A stretch of DNA of 5,499 bases. Source: Calditrichota bacterium. Its GTDB lineage: Bacteria; Electryoneota; RPQS01. The stretch spans positions 1 to 5,499 of the forward strand of contig JAGVEU010000153.1 of the NCBI GenBank assembly GCA_020057985.1. Reading direction: 5' to 3'. Positions 1 through 5,258 of the stretch are shown here, in pieces (position 1 is the stretch's first letter; each line of letters begins with the position of its first letter). The notes below the pieces were generated by a model. That model saw nothing but the letters and a program-made list of their open reading frames with translations. It was not told the DNA's origin and ran no database searches. The translations under genes and the position numbers were made by a program.

Positions 1-345
1 ACCAATTCCTGCCCGAACAGTTCGGATGTCATTCCAGTTCTGGTCGCGGTGCTCGATGCGGAAGAGAAGTTGTCCGTTCTTCCGCTCGACTACTCGCTTT
101 CCGCTTACCCCAATCCGTTTAATCCTTCGACCACGATCACTTTCACCATTCCCAGAACGGCGCAAGCCGATCTCACCATCTATGATCTTACCGGCAGAAG
201 TGTGGCAACGCTCGCGGACGATGTGTTCAACTCCGGCAAACATTCATTTGCTTTTGAAGCACATGCGCTACCCAGTGGAATATACTTCGCGCACCTTCAA
301 TCCGGGGCATTCATTGATACGCGGAAAATTGTGCTGTTGAAATAA
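1..345 (+). CDS. Secreted protein with C-terminal T9SS type A sorting domain (5'-truncated)
   Basis: This is the last 114 codons of a larger gene that enters from the left edge; the frame is open from base 1 and ends at TAA 343-345. About 78 residues form a typical Por/type IX secretion C-terminal sorting domain. It begins with the diagnostic YPNPFNPSTTI (visible residues 36-46), continues through the strands of a small Ig-like beta sandwich (ITFTIP, ADLTIYDLTGR, LPSGIYFAHL) and ends in basic and hydrophobic residues (RKIVLLK). In this family the domain directs a Sec-exported protein through the T9SS outer-membrane translocon and is usually cleaved or anchored at the surface. The functional part of the protein lies outside the window, so its activity cannot be stated. 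The GTG at 49 is only an internal valine, not a start. The gene converges with the minus-strand genes to its right. Confidence 0.9.
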   Translation, partial: TNSCPNSSDVIPVLVAVLDAEEKLSVLPLDYSLSAYPNPFNPSTTITFTIPRTAQADLTIYDLTGRSVATLADDVFNSGKHSFAFEAHALPSGIYFAHLQSGAFIDTRKIVLLK

Positions 346-369
346 GAGCGATTGCTACCTGCACATAGA

Positions 370-470
370 GTGGTTCTCGAAGGTAAGTTAGCATCAAGAA
401 CCCCCCTTTGTCCCCCCTTACAAGGGGGGAAACAAGATCGGCATCTCAACTTACTTTCGAGAAAGACCAC
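370..470. repeat. ~101-bp near-palindromic intergenic element with C-tract/G-tract core
   Basis: The two halves are imperfect reverse complements centred near 420. The outer ends are GTGGT (370-374) and ACCAC (466-470). Inside them TCTCGAAGGTAAGTT (375-389) pairs with AACTTACTTTCGAGA (448-462) with one mismatch, and GCATC (391-395) pairs imperfectly with the bases near 437-445. The core is CCCCCCTT (412-419) facing AAGGGGGG (422-429). A second C-tract (401-406) lies beside it. It starts 25 bp after the T9SS gene stop and encodes nothing. It could be a transcribed strong hairpin between convergent genes, or a REP/MITE-like dispersed repeat. I see no transposase and no clear target-site duplication. 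The palindrome is certain; its nature is inferred. Confidence 0.7.
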
Positions 471-478
471 AAAATCGA

Positions 479-505
479 AAACCCTAAGTCTTTAGCTGAG
501 GGTTT
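479..505 (-). terminator. Probable intrinsic terminator between convergent genes
   Basis: AAACCCT (479-485) pairs perfectly with AGGGTTT (499-505). A mismatch and three more pairs (AGT/GCT, one of them G-U) extend the stem towards the loop CTTTA. On the minus strand the hairpin is followed by TTTTCGATTTT, a broken U-rich tract, so it best serves the hydrolase gene that stops at 537. On the plus strand the following tract is only TTTC, so it may act weakly for the T9SS gene as well. Confidence 0.55.
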
Positions 506-536
506 CTCGTATGGCGATTGACAATGACTGCTTCGT

Positions 537-1592
537 CTACTTGCGCTGCCCCTTCAACCATTCGTTCACTTTCTCCGCGACTTCCTGAGAAAAAACGTGC
601 GCTCCCTCTGTTGCTGCAAAAGTGACGTTTATCCCTGCTTGTTTCAGTAGGTTAGTCGCGTAAATCCCCTCTTCCATGCGCACCACGTTGTCTTCCTTTC
701 CGTGAGTGATGAGCGCGCACACATCCGATTTCTTTTCATTTTTCAGTTGCTGTTTGGTAAAGGCTCCCTTGATCAAGTAGCCGCCATGCGCGCAATATCC
801 TGCCACTCGCTCAGGGTAATAGGCTGCCGTTAGATGCGCCAGGGCTGCTCCCTGACTGAATCCTACGACATAGAATTTTCTGCCGTCCACCGGATATCGC
901 TTCATCATGTCATCCGCGACTCGCACCACCCAATCTACCGCACTCCTGACAGAAGCCGTATCCTCCTGAAAGCTCGCAAACTCCCGTAAGTGGCTGAAAC
1001 CCTTGCCATCGCTGTCCGCCGCAGGATAGGAACCTTCCGGAATCGCATAGAGATAATCGTGGCTGTTAATAAGCGCTACGTTCTTGGAGAAGTCTTCCGG
1101 CGTGCCCCCGTAGTTGTGCAACAGAATAATTAGCGGATACTTCTCGCGCGGATCATACTCCTCCGGCAGAATCACCACATACTTGCCTAATCGTTCCTGC
1201 TCACATACTTGCGATGCGTAAGCTGATTGTTTGAGTCGGGCATTGCGCGCCGCCTGATCGAGCGCCTTGGTAAAATCCGCGCGTCCATGCAATGGCTTCA
1301 AATCCGGGTCTTCGGCTGTGTGTGCAGAATCGCTCCATCCGACGGCCACTGCGCTCGTGAGCATACGCATCGCCGAATCGGGCTTCTCCAGCGCGGCATA
1401 ACAGCATGCCAGATTGTAGAGCGAAACCGCGTCCGTTGGATCTGCCTCGACCCATTTCTCATAATACTGCGCTGCCTTCACGTAGTCACCGGCCATAATC
1501 GCCTGTGTGGCTACTTGCTTCCAGCTTTGACGCTCGGCGGTAAATCCGAGAGCGGGGAGGAGCAAACAAAAGAGAAGTGTGATTTTGTTCAT
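537..1592 (-). CDS. Exported TPR + alpha/beta-hydrolase (carboxylesterase/phospholipase-like)
   Basis: The protein has 351 residues. The start at 1592 was chosen because it gives a signal peptide (MNKITLLFCLLLPALGFTA, likely cleaved before E20); the open frame continues upstream but would only translate the 3' end of the neighbouring gene in another frame. Residues ~24-120 contain a TPR unit (AGDYVKAAQYYEKWVEADP, then SLYNLACCYAAL) ending in DPDLKPLHGRADFTKAL, the pattern of a 'TPR end-of-group' domain. Residues ~135-350 are an alpha/beta hydrolase: an oxyanion-side LHNYGG (~159-163), nucleophile elbow GFSQG with Ser246, candidate Asp301 in HGKEDNV and candidate His332 in EGAHVF. The full triad supports an active esterase of the phospholipase/carboxylesterase or PHB-depolymerase-like group; the substrate is unknown. 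Export implies periplasm or envelope. It starts 31 bp after the DUF3078-like gene, so cotranscription is likely. No Shine-Dalgarno is seen: the start follows a C-tract (CACCCCCCTTTATG). The stop is TAG. Confidence 0.85.
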   Translation of the reverse strand: MNKITLLFCLLLPALGFTAERQSWKQVATQAIMAGDYVKAAQYYEKWVEADPTDAVSLYNLACCYAALEKPDSAMRMLTSAVAVGWSDSAHTAEDPDLKPLHGRADFTKALDQAARNARLKQSAYASQVCEQERLGKYVVILPEEYDPREKYPLIILLHNYGGTPEDFSKNVALINSHDYLYAIPEGSYPAADSDGKGFSHLREFASFQEDTASVRSAVDWVVRVADDMMKRYPVDGRKFYVVGFSQGAALAHLTAAYYPERVAGYCAHGGYLIKGAFTKQQLKNEKKSDVCALITHGKEDNVVRMEEGIYATNLLKQAGINVTFAATEGAHVFSQEVAEKVNEWLKGQRK

Positions 1593-1623
1593 AAAGGGGG
1601 GTGTCCAAAACACATGCGGTGTC

Positions 1624-2535
1624 CTACTTTGCAAACTTGTAGGACAGCCCCAGAGAAAGAGTCTCTTTGAAACGACCGCCCTTTGAGACCTGCTTGTCGT
1701 ACAGCAGTTGCCACGATAAACTGGTCTGGATATAGGTGGAAACGTTAGCACGAAAAACATTATCCCAGTTGGCATCCGCCGTCTTCCATTCATTGCCTTC
1801 AGGCATCGATTGATCACCGCCTGATTTGTCATGGAAGAATGCCTGAAACACCGTTAGTTTGGAAGTGAGGCTGTATTTTCCTTTTGCCGATCCAAGAGCA
1901 AGGTCTGTTACCCATTCGGCGCCGCCGTCATTGCTGGTCTCGCGCAGGGTTTCTGTACTATCGTTTGGACTTGTGAACTCACGAGTTAATTGCTTTAGAC
2001 CAAAACCAAGGCGCATGTTCAGCACACTCTTGTCCGGCACATTCACCAGCGTGCGCGCAACACCAGTGCCCTCCGTAAATTCCATAGGATTAATGTACCG
2101 CTTTTCCTGAGGGTCAGATGCATCCAGAAACTGTGATTCGAAGGTTCCCGATGCGTAAGGATCAATCAGCCAGCCCTTGGTCAGCTTGAAAATGCCATCA
2201 TATCGAATCTTGTCTGCTGATTTCTGCGGCTTCAGCCATTTCTTGTCTTTATCCTGACTGTGTGATTGACCAAAGGCCAATTTCAACTCATTGCCCTGAA
2301 ACCATGATGCGCTGAGTTGTCGTTCTGCCTTGCCATGAAACTCCGAAACCCAAATCAGCGAGCCGGCTTCACCACCAACCCAGTTATCGGAATAGGCAGC
2401 TTGCGTGACACCGAGTCCGGTCTCGATCTGCACTTTCCATGGGCCTGCCGCAGGCTGTTCAGCGCTCGCCGGATCTACCATCATCATGGCGATTACTATG
2501 CCCATTACGATGGGCAGAATTTTTTTTCTTAACAT
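1624..2535 (-). CDS. DUF3078-like outer-membrane beta-barrel protein
   Basis: The protein has 303 residues. The start at 2535 is chosen because GAGGAG lies just upstream and a signal peptide follows (MLRKK, hydrophobic stretch ILPIVMGIVIAMMMV, cleavage near ASA|E at 25/26). Starting at the upstream ATG at 2619 would bury the signal peptide. The mature part has alternating beta-strand patterns rich in aromatic and Gly residues. The YSDNWVGGEAGSL stretch (~48-60), followed by WFQGNELKLAFGQSH, a KSADKIRYDG segment and GWLIDPYASGTFESQF, matches what I recall of the Bacteroidetes DUF3078 family. The C-terminus ETLSLGLSYKFAK looks like a closing barrel strand. The family has no established role, so only outer-membrane location is inferred. 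It lies 116 bp downstream of mscL and 31 bp upstream of the hydrolase gene. A TATATA at 2559-2564 on the minus strand could be a -10 box, but no convincing -35 accompanies it. The stop is TAG. Confidence 0.75.
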   Translation of the reverse strand: MLRKKILPIVMGIVIAMMMVDPASAEQPAAGPWKVQIETGLGVTQAAYSDNWVGGEAGSLIWVSEFHGKAERQLSASWFQGNELKLAFGQSHSQDKDKKWLKPQKSADKIRYDGIFKLTKGWLIDPYASGTFESQFLDASDPQEKRYINPMEFTEGTGVARTLVNVPDKSVLNMRLGFGLKQLTREFTSPNDSTETLRETSNDGGAEWVTDLALGSAKGKYSLTSKLTVFQAFFHDKSGGDQSMPEGNEWKTADANWDNVFRANVSTYIQTSLSWQLLYDKQVSKGGRFKETLSLGLSYKFAK

Positions 2536-2538
2536 GTG

Positions 2539-2544
2539 CTCCTC
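2539..2544 (-). promoter_or_regulatory. Ribosome binding site of the DUF3078-like gene
   Basis: GAGGAG on the minus strand lies 3 nt before the ATG at 2535. It is the main evidence for choosing this start over the upstream ATG at 2619, which has no signal peptide immediately behind it. Confidence 0.7.
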
Positions 2545-2612
2545 AGGTCTTGTCGGTTTATATAGTTTCTCCAGAAGGTGCGTTGCGATCACAGATTCCA
2601 TCGGTTCGCAGA

Positions 2613-2634
2613 GCAGCACCGAGGACGGTACTGC
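2613..2634 (-). other. Strong RNA hairpin in the mscL / DUF3078-like gene spacer
   Basis: On the minus strand GCAGTACCG (2634-2626) pairs with CGGTGCTGC (2621-2613) around the loop TCCT. This is a 9-bp stem with a single G-U pair. It sits 18 nt after the mscL stop and about 80 nt before the next start. No U-tract follows, so it is not a classical intrinsic terminator. It may mark the mscL mRNA 3' end, or be a processing, stability or attenuation element in a joint transcript. Confidence 0.5.
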
Positions 2635-2651
2635 CTAGTATTCGAGAAGCA

Positions 2652-3104
2652 CTATAGTTGCGACGTGCAATGCGCGCAACGCGTCGCTTTAATCGGGATT
2701 TTCGATTGGCAATAGGGGCAGTCTTTATCCATTTGCGCCGCAGGCGCCGCAGCGACTTCCTTCTGCTTTTGCAGCTTGTTAAGACTGCGAATCAAGATAA
2801 ACACCGCAAATGCCACGATTACGAAACTGATAAGCGTGTTGACGAATGCGCCGTAGTTCCACGTCACTGCGCCGGCGGCTTTGGCCGCAGCAACGGAAGC
2901 ATATGGTCCGGCGGAAGCTCCTTCCTTTAGAACACAGAACAGATTTGAAAAGTCCACATTCCCGAGCAACAGACCGATGGGCGGCATGATGATGTCATTG
3001 ACCATTGAATTGACAATGGTGCCGAACGCCGCGCCGATGATAATTCCTACGGCCATATCCACGACGTTGCCGCGCATGGCAAAGTCCTTGAATTCCTTCA
3101 GCAT
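2652..3104 (-). CDS. mscL: Large-conductance mechanosensitive channel MscL with C-terminal zinc ribbon
   Basis: The protein has 150 residues, in the normal MscL range. It forms a homopentameric inner-membrane pore that opens under high membrane tension and releases solutes on hypo-osmotic shock. Residues 1-14 ([14 protein letters not shown]) are the amphipathic N-terminal helix. TM1 is ~15-43, containing the gate-region pattern [17 protein letters not shown] and then [10 protein letters not shown]. The periplasmic loop is ~50-82, and TM2 is ~86-107 ([20 protein letters not shown]), followed by KLQKQKE. The tail (129-150) is a CPYC...CAHC four-cysteine zinc-ribbon knuckle (Cys129, 132, 143, 146) joined by an Ala/Pro-rich linker. 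I recall such tails in a subset of MscL proteins; their role is not settled. The start is supported by AAGGAG 6 nt upstream. The gene lies between the selenoprotein candidate and the barrel gene on the same strand, with ~120-bp gaps on each side. The stop is TAG. Confidence 0.97.
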   Translation of the reverse strand: MLKEFKDFAMRGNVVDMAVGIIIGAAFGTIVNSMVNDIIMPPIGLLLGNVDFSNLFCVLKEGASAGPYASVAAAKAAGAVTWNYGAFVNTLISFVIVAFAVFILIRSLNKLQKQKEVAAAPAAQMDKDCPYCQSKIPIKATRCAHCTSQL

Positions 3105-3110
3105 GATTTG

Positions 3111-3116
3111 CTCCTT
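3111..3116 (-). promoter_or_regulatory. Ribosome binding site of mscL
   Basis: AAGGAG on the minus strand, 6 nt before the ATG at 3104. This is a near-consensus Shine-Dalgarno that fixes the mscL start. Confidence 0.85.
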
Positions 3117-3223
3117 GAATTGCTTATTGTTGAGGGGTTTGCCTTAAGCTTGCCCCGTGATTGTCGGTTGACTCGTGACCGCAAGCATTGTGGAGATCGC
3201 ATTTATCCCCTCCAACTGCATCC

Positions 3224-4324
3224 TTAACTTCTTTGCTCGATTTGTTCCGCCAACCACTTCAGGGTTTCCAGTGAGCCTTTCGGATGACCGACAATGACCG
3301 CGCGCACTTTAGCATTCGTATCAATCAGATAGTAGCTCGGCACTCCCTTCAGACCGATCCATTTGTCAAAGGCTTTTGTGCTCCAGACGAAGTCGAGACC
3401 CCAATCCTGGTCTTTGGCATCTTTTCCTGAGATAATCTTCTTGGCTTTGTCATGCTCTCCACCGCGATGGACAGCGAAAACCTGAAAGGGGACTTTTCCT
3501 GCTTTAACTTCGGCATTCATTTCCGGCAGCGACCGCTGCACACAGGTTCCTCAACTGAAGCCCCAGAATTCAAGCAACGTCATCTTTCGCTTCAGAACCT
3601 CAGGCGAGATTCCCTCCTTGGCATTGGCAGAAGCGAGCGTCATGCTGACCGGTTCTTTGGGCAGTACATCCGGCAGGAGCGCGAAATACTGATCCGCTTT
3701 GCGTTGTGTGGCATAAATGGTCATGCGGGCATTACGGAGATAGGAATTGGTTGGATCTGAAACCGCGCCCGCTTCATAGGCAGCCAGCGCATCGCTTTGT
3801 CTTTCCATCTCATCAAGGGCATAGCCAAGGTACAGATAACCGTCCGGTTGGGAAGGATCGGCGGCAATCGCTGCTTCAAATTCACTGCGGACTTTTTCCA
3901 TATTCGGCGTAGCCTTCTCCCACTCTCCCAACGCTGCCAAGCGGTGCCCCCAGTAGTTGTTGGCATCCTTCTTCAGAATCCAAGCGGATGTTTCGGTTTG
4001 CTTTGTGGAATCTCCATACAGGATTGCATTCACATAGCGTTTGGCAATGGACTCGCTCCCTTCAGCGCGCGTCTTGAAGTAGGCTTCTGCATCGTCCATA
4101 TAGCGTCGCAACACATTCCCGCAGTTTGCGCTCAAGCGGACGTCTTCAGGATTCGCCTCCAGCGCGGCTTTGGCGATTACCACTTTCTCGGAATCCGATT
4201 TCGCGGCATCCAACCCATTTTGCAGGGCGATTTCCGCTAGTGATTTCTGCACAGGCTTGGGCGCGTAGCCTGCATAGACTAATACTGTCATTCCCAGGAC
4301 TGCGATTACAGTCATTCGAAGCAT
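3224..4324 (-). CDS. Exported TPR + thioredoxin-fold selenoprotein candidate (in-frame UGA as Sec258, UGTC motif)
   Basis: Read through one TGA (3553-3551), this gene encodes 366 residues ending at TAA 3224-3226. The ATG at 4324 is preferred: AGAGG lies 5 nt upstream and a hydrophobic signal segment follows (MLRMTVIAVLGMTVLVYAGYA). Residues ~35-215 are helical and TPR-like, with one clear repeat (EFEAAIAADPSQPDGYLYLGYAL, then SDALAAYEAGAVSDPTN, split here by DEMERQ). Residues ~245-366 are a TlpA/ResA-type thioredoxin fold: TLLEFWGFS-[TGA]-GTC aligns position by position with the usual FWxxWCGPC; cis-Pro329 is in GLKGVPSYYLID, with a closing strand and helix to 366. The TGA replaces only the N-terminal, attacking cysteine, leaving Cys261 as the resolving residue. 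The frame is unbroken on both sides and a SECIS-like hairpin follows. Expected role: thiol-disulfide or peroxide redox chemistry in the cell envelope; substrate unknown. The alternative is a nonsense-mutated Cys gene or a sequencing error. The GTG at 3541 is unlikely to be a separate start because the product would lack the first strand and half the active site. Confidence 0.8.
3526..3539 (-). promoter_or_regulatory. Candidate bacterial SECIS stem-loop
   Basis: On the minus strand GCAGC-GGTC-GCTGC forms a perfect 5-bp stem with a GGUC loop (or 6 bp closing on GU). It begins exactly 11 nt after the TGA and its loop begins 16 nt after it. Bacterial SECIS elements lie inside the reading frame just after UGA, with a small apical loop starting with G. 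The E. coli fdhF element has a GGUCU loop and, as I recall, the same 11-nt spacer. CC (3546-3545) and GG (3524-3523) could extend the stem across an internal loop. Function is inferred from position and loop sequence. Confidence 0.7.
3551..3553 (-). other. In-frame UGA, proposed selenocysteine codon
   Basis: This TGA occupies the first Cys position of the thioredoxin CxxC motif (codon 258). Two residues later comes Thr and then Cys261, so the motif reads U-G-T-C. A single-base change from TGC or TGT would give the same codon, so a mutation cannot be excluded from this one sequence. Confidence 0.75.
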
Positions 4325-4329
4325 TCTTA

Positions 4330-4334
4330 CCTCT
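4330..4334 (-). promoter_or_regulatory. Ribosome binding site of the TPR-thioredoxin gene
   Basis: AGAGG on the minus strand, 5 nt before the ATG at 4324. It supports this start over the upstream in-frame ATG at 4450, which would overlap the predicted promoter and place an Arg-rich stretch before the signal peptide. Confidence 0.6.
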
Positions 4335-4421
4335 TTTGCGTTTCTTCGTTCTTCAATCTCAACTCTCCGATCTCCCTCCACCTTGGCGGAAAGAAAAGGG
4401 ACTGTCGTTCTATACTGTAGT

Positions 4422-4450
4422 AATGTACGGCGTCTCCTTGTGAAAGTCAA
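4422..4450 (-). promoter_or_regulatory. Sigma70-like promoter of the TPR-thioredoxin gene
   Basis: On the minus strand a -35 box TTGACT (4450-4445, 5 of 6 to consensus) is followed by a 17-bp spacer and a -10 box TACATT (4427-4422, 4 of 6). Transcription would start near 4415, giving a leader of about 90 nt. TATAGA at 4414-4409 is a possible alternative -10. If the organism uses a Bacteroidetes-type sigma factor, this consensus would be less relevant. Confidence 0.5.
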
Positions 4451-4460
4451 CCCGCTTGCA

Positions 4461-4479
4461 CTGTTATTTGAGATAACAG
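4461..4479. promoter_or_regulatory. 19-bp perfect inverted repeat, candidate operator
   Basis: CTGTTAT (4461-4467) and ATAACAG (4473-4479) are perfect inverted half-sites around TTGAG. The element lies 10 bp upstream of the predicted -35 box of the TPR-thioredoxin gene, where an activator or repressor dimer commonly binds. No U-tract follows on either strand, so a terminator is less likely. The regulator is unknown. Confidence 0.45.
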
Positions 4480-4536
4480 CAACAAATGCCGCATATATTA
4501 TGAATCATCTGAGCAGAAAATGCCGCGGTTTGTTCA

Positions 4537-4779
4537 TCACACGATCCGCAGAACTACCCAATGCTGCGAGCCGGGGACGATGTATTTGGCCATTTCTTCG
4601 GAGAATCCCTTGAACTTTCCGGTTGCCACGATGCTCATGAACTTCTCCCAGTCGGCCATGCTGTCCATGAGATACTCATTGACGACGTGCGACGGTGATT
4701 GGCCGATATGGCCGACCGTTGTCCGCTGGCCGCGAGTTGTGAGTGCAGTTCGACACTGGCGAAGCAAGGACGGACGCAT
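4537..4779 (-). pseudogene. Short ORF, probably the truncated remnant of a small alpha/beta-barrel protein
   Basis: The frame holds 80 codons, with an in-frame TAA two codons before its first ATG and tandem TGA TGA at its end. The last ~50 residues look like real protein: SHVVNEYLMDSMADWEKFMS, then KGFSEEMAKYIVPGSQHWVVLRIV, an alternating helix/strand pattern. This loosely resembles the C-terminal half of a dimeric alpha/beta barrel (EthD/NIPSNAP/ABM-like), but I cannot assign a family. The first ~30 residues (MRPSLLRQCRTALTTRG...) are basic, less protein-like, and lack the first beta-strand such domains need. No ribosome binding site is visible. I therefore read it as a 5'-damaged gene; a genuine small protein remains possible. 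It is the only ORF treated here as a gene or gene remnant that ends in TGA. Confidence 0.35.
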
Positions 4780-4985
4780 TTCTTACATCGCACTTTCTGA
4801 TTCTCTCAAGTAACCAGTCCTTCGCCGATAGCCGTTAGTCGTGTATTCCCACTTGCTGTCATTCTCGACACCGAGTAGCGGGCATCCAGAATCTCATGGT
4901 CGTTGATTCAGCAGCCAATGGTTCATGGCGTTATTAGACACAAAGAAGAAGATTTATGGGCAAAATTTTTTCTACGGGGTAGACC

Positions 4986-5249
4986 TTACCGCTGCCGATA
5001 AACTTCCTTTCGGTTGCCAATGCGAATGACGAGGACAACCAGAAGGCTGTCCTCAATCCTATAGACAATACGGTAATTGCCTGACCTGATTCGATAGCTG
5101 TCATCGGTCTCGGCCAGTTTCTTGCAGCCTTTGGGACGCGGATCTGAGGCAAGCGCATCTATCCGCAGGCTTAAGGCTTGCTGCACATTCGCGGACAACT
5201 TCCTGAATTGCCGCATTGCCAGCGGGGTAAACTCAATCTCGTATTGCAC
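4986..5249 (-). CDS. RelE/ParE-type toxin of a type II toxin-antitoxin pair
   Basis: The protein has 87 residues, the full length for this family, starting at GTG (5249-5247) and ending at TAA. The opening MQYEIEFTPLAMRQFRKL, the long helix with LSLRIDALASDPRP, the KKLAETDDSYRIRSGNYRIVYRI core and the closing strand VVLVIRIGNRKEVYRQR are the standard RelE/ParE layout. Family members are ribosome-dependent mRNA endonucleases (RelE) or gyrase poisons (ParE). The YRIR/YRIVY arrangement and R-x-G-x-R-x-x-VYR tail favour a RelE-like mRNA interferase, but this is not certain. It follows the antitoxin gene by 9 bp, the usual antitoxin-first operon, so antitoxin and complex probably autoregulate expression from a promoter outside the window. 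No strong Shine-Dalgarno is seen, which fits translational coupling. Confidence 0.93.
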   Translation of the reverse strand: MQYEIEFTPLAMRQFRKLSANVQQALSLRIDALASDPRPKGCKKLAETDDSYRIRSGNYRIVYRIEDSLLVVLVIRIGNRKEVYRQR

Positions 5250-5258
5250 GACCGTGAG

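Noticed and set aside
1593..1832. N-terminal extension of the hydrolase frame up to 1832
   Set aside because: It overlaps the barrel gene in another frame, is not protein-like, and would place a signal peptide at residue 81.
3195..3213. Possible hairpin after the TPR-thioredoxin stop (GGGGAT/ATCTCC)
   Set aside because: Six pairs including a G-U, a 7-nt loop and no U-tract; too weak to call a terminator.
3224..3541. Independent 105-residue gene starting at GTG 3541
   Set aside because: It would begin inside the thioredoxin active site without the first strand or the catalytic position, and has no ribosome binding site; it is the C-terminal part of the readthrough protein.
3797..4240. Plus-strand open frame of 147 codons
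   Set aside because: It is antisense to the TPR region, rich in Cys/His/Arg without domain pattern, and has no start signals.
4325..4450. Upstream start at 4450 for the TPR-thioredoxin gene
   Set aside because: It would start at the -35 box of the predicted promoter and add an Arg-rich stretch before a good signal peptide; the ATG at 4324 has its own ribosome binding site.
4520..4813. Plus-strand open frame of 97 codons opposite the 4537-4779 ORF
   Set aside because: Its sequence is the antisense of the more protein-like minus-strand frame and shows no domain pattern.
4780..4985. Short minus-strand frames with protein-like runs (for example around 4800-4890)
   Set aside because: Each is broken by stops within ~40 codons, and none resembles a known domain; treated as non-coding.
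4950..4985. Possible terminator after the toxin gene (CTAC-CCC-GTAG followed by an A/T run)
   Set aside because: The stem is only 4 bp and on the minus strand it is followed first by A's, then only four T's.
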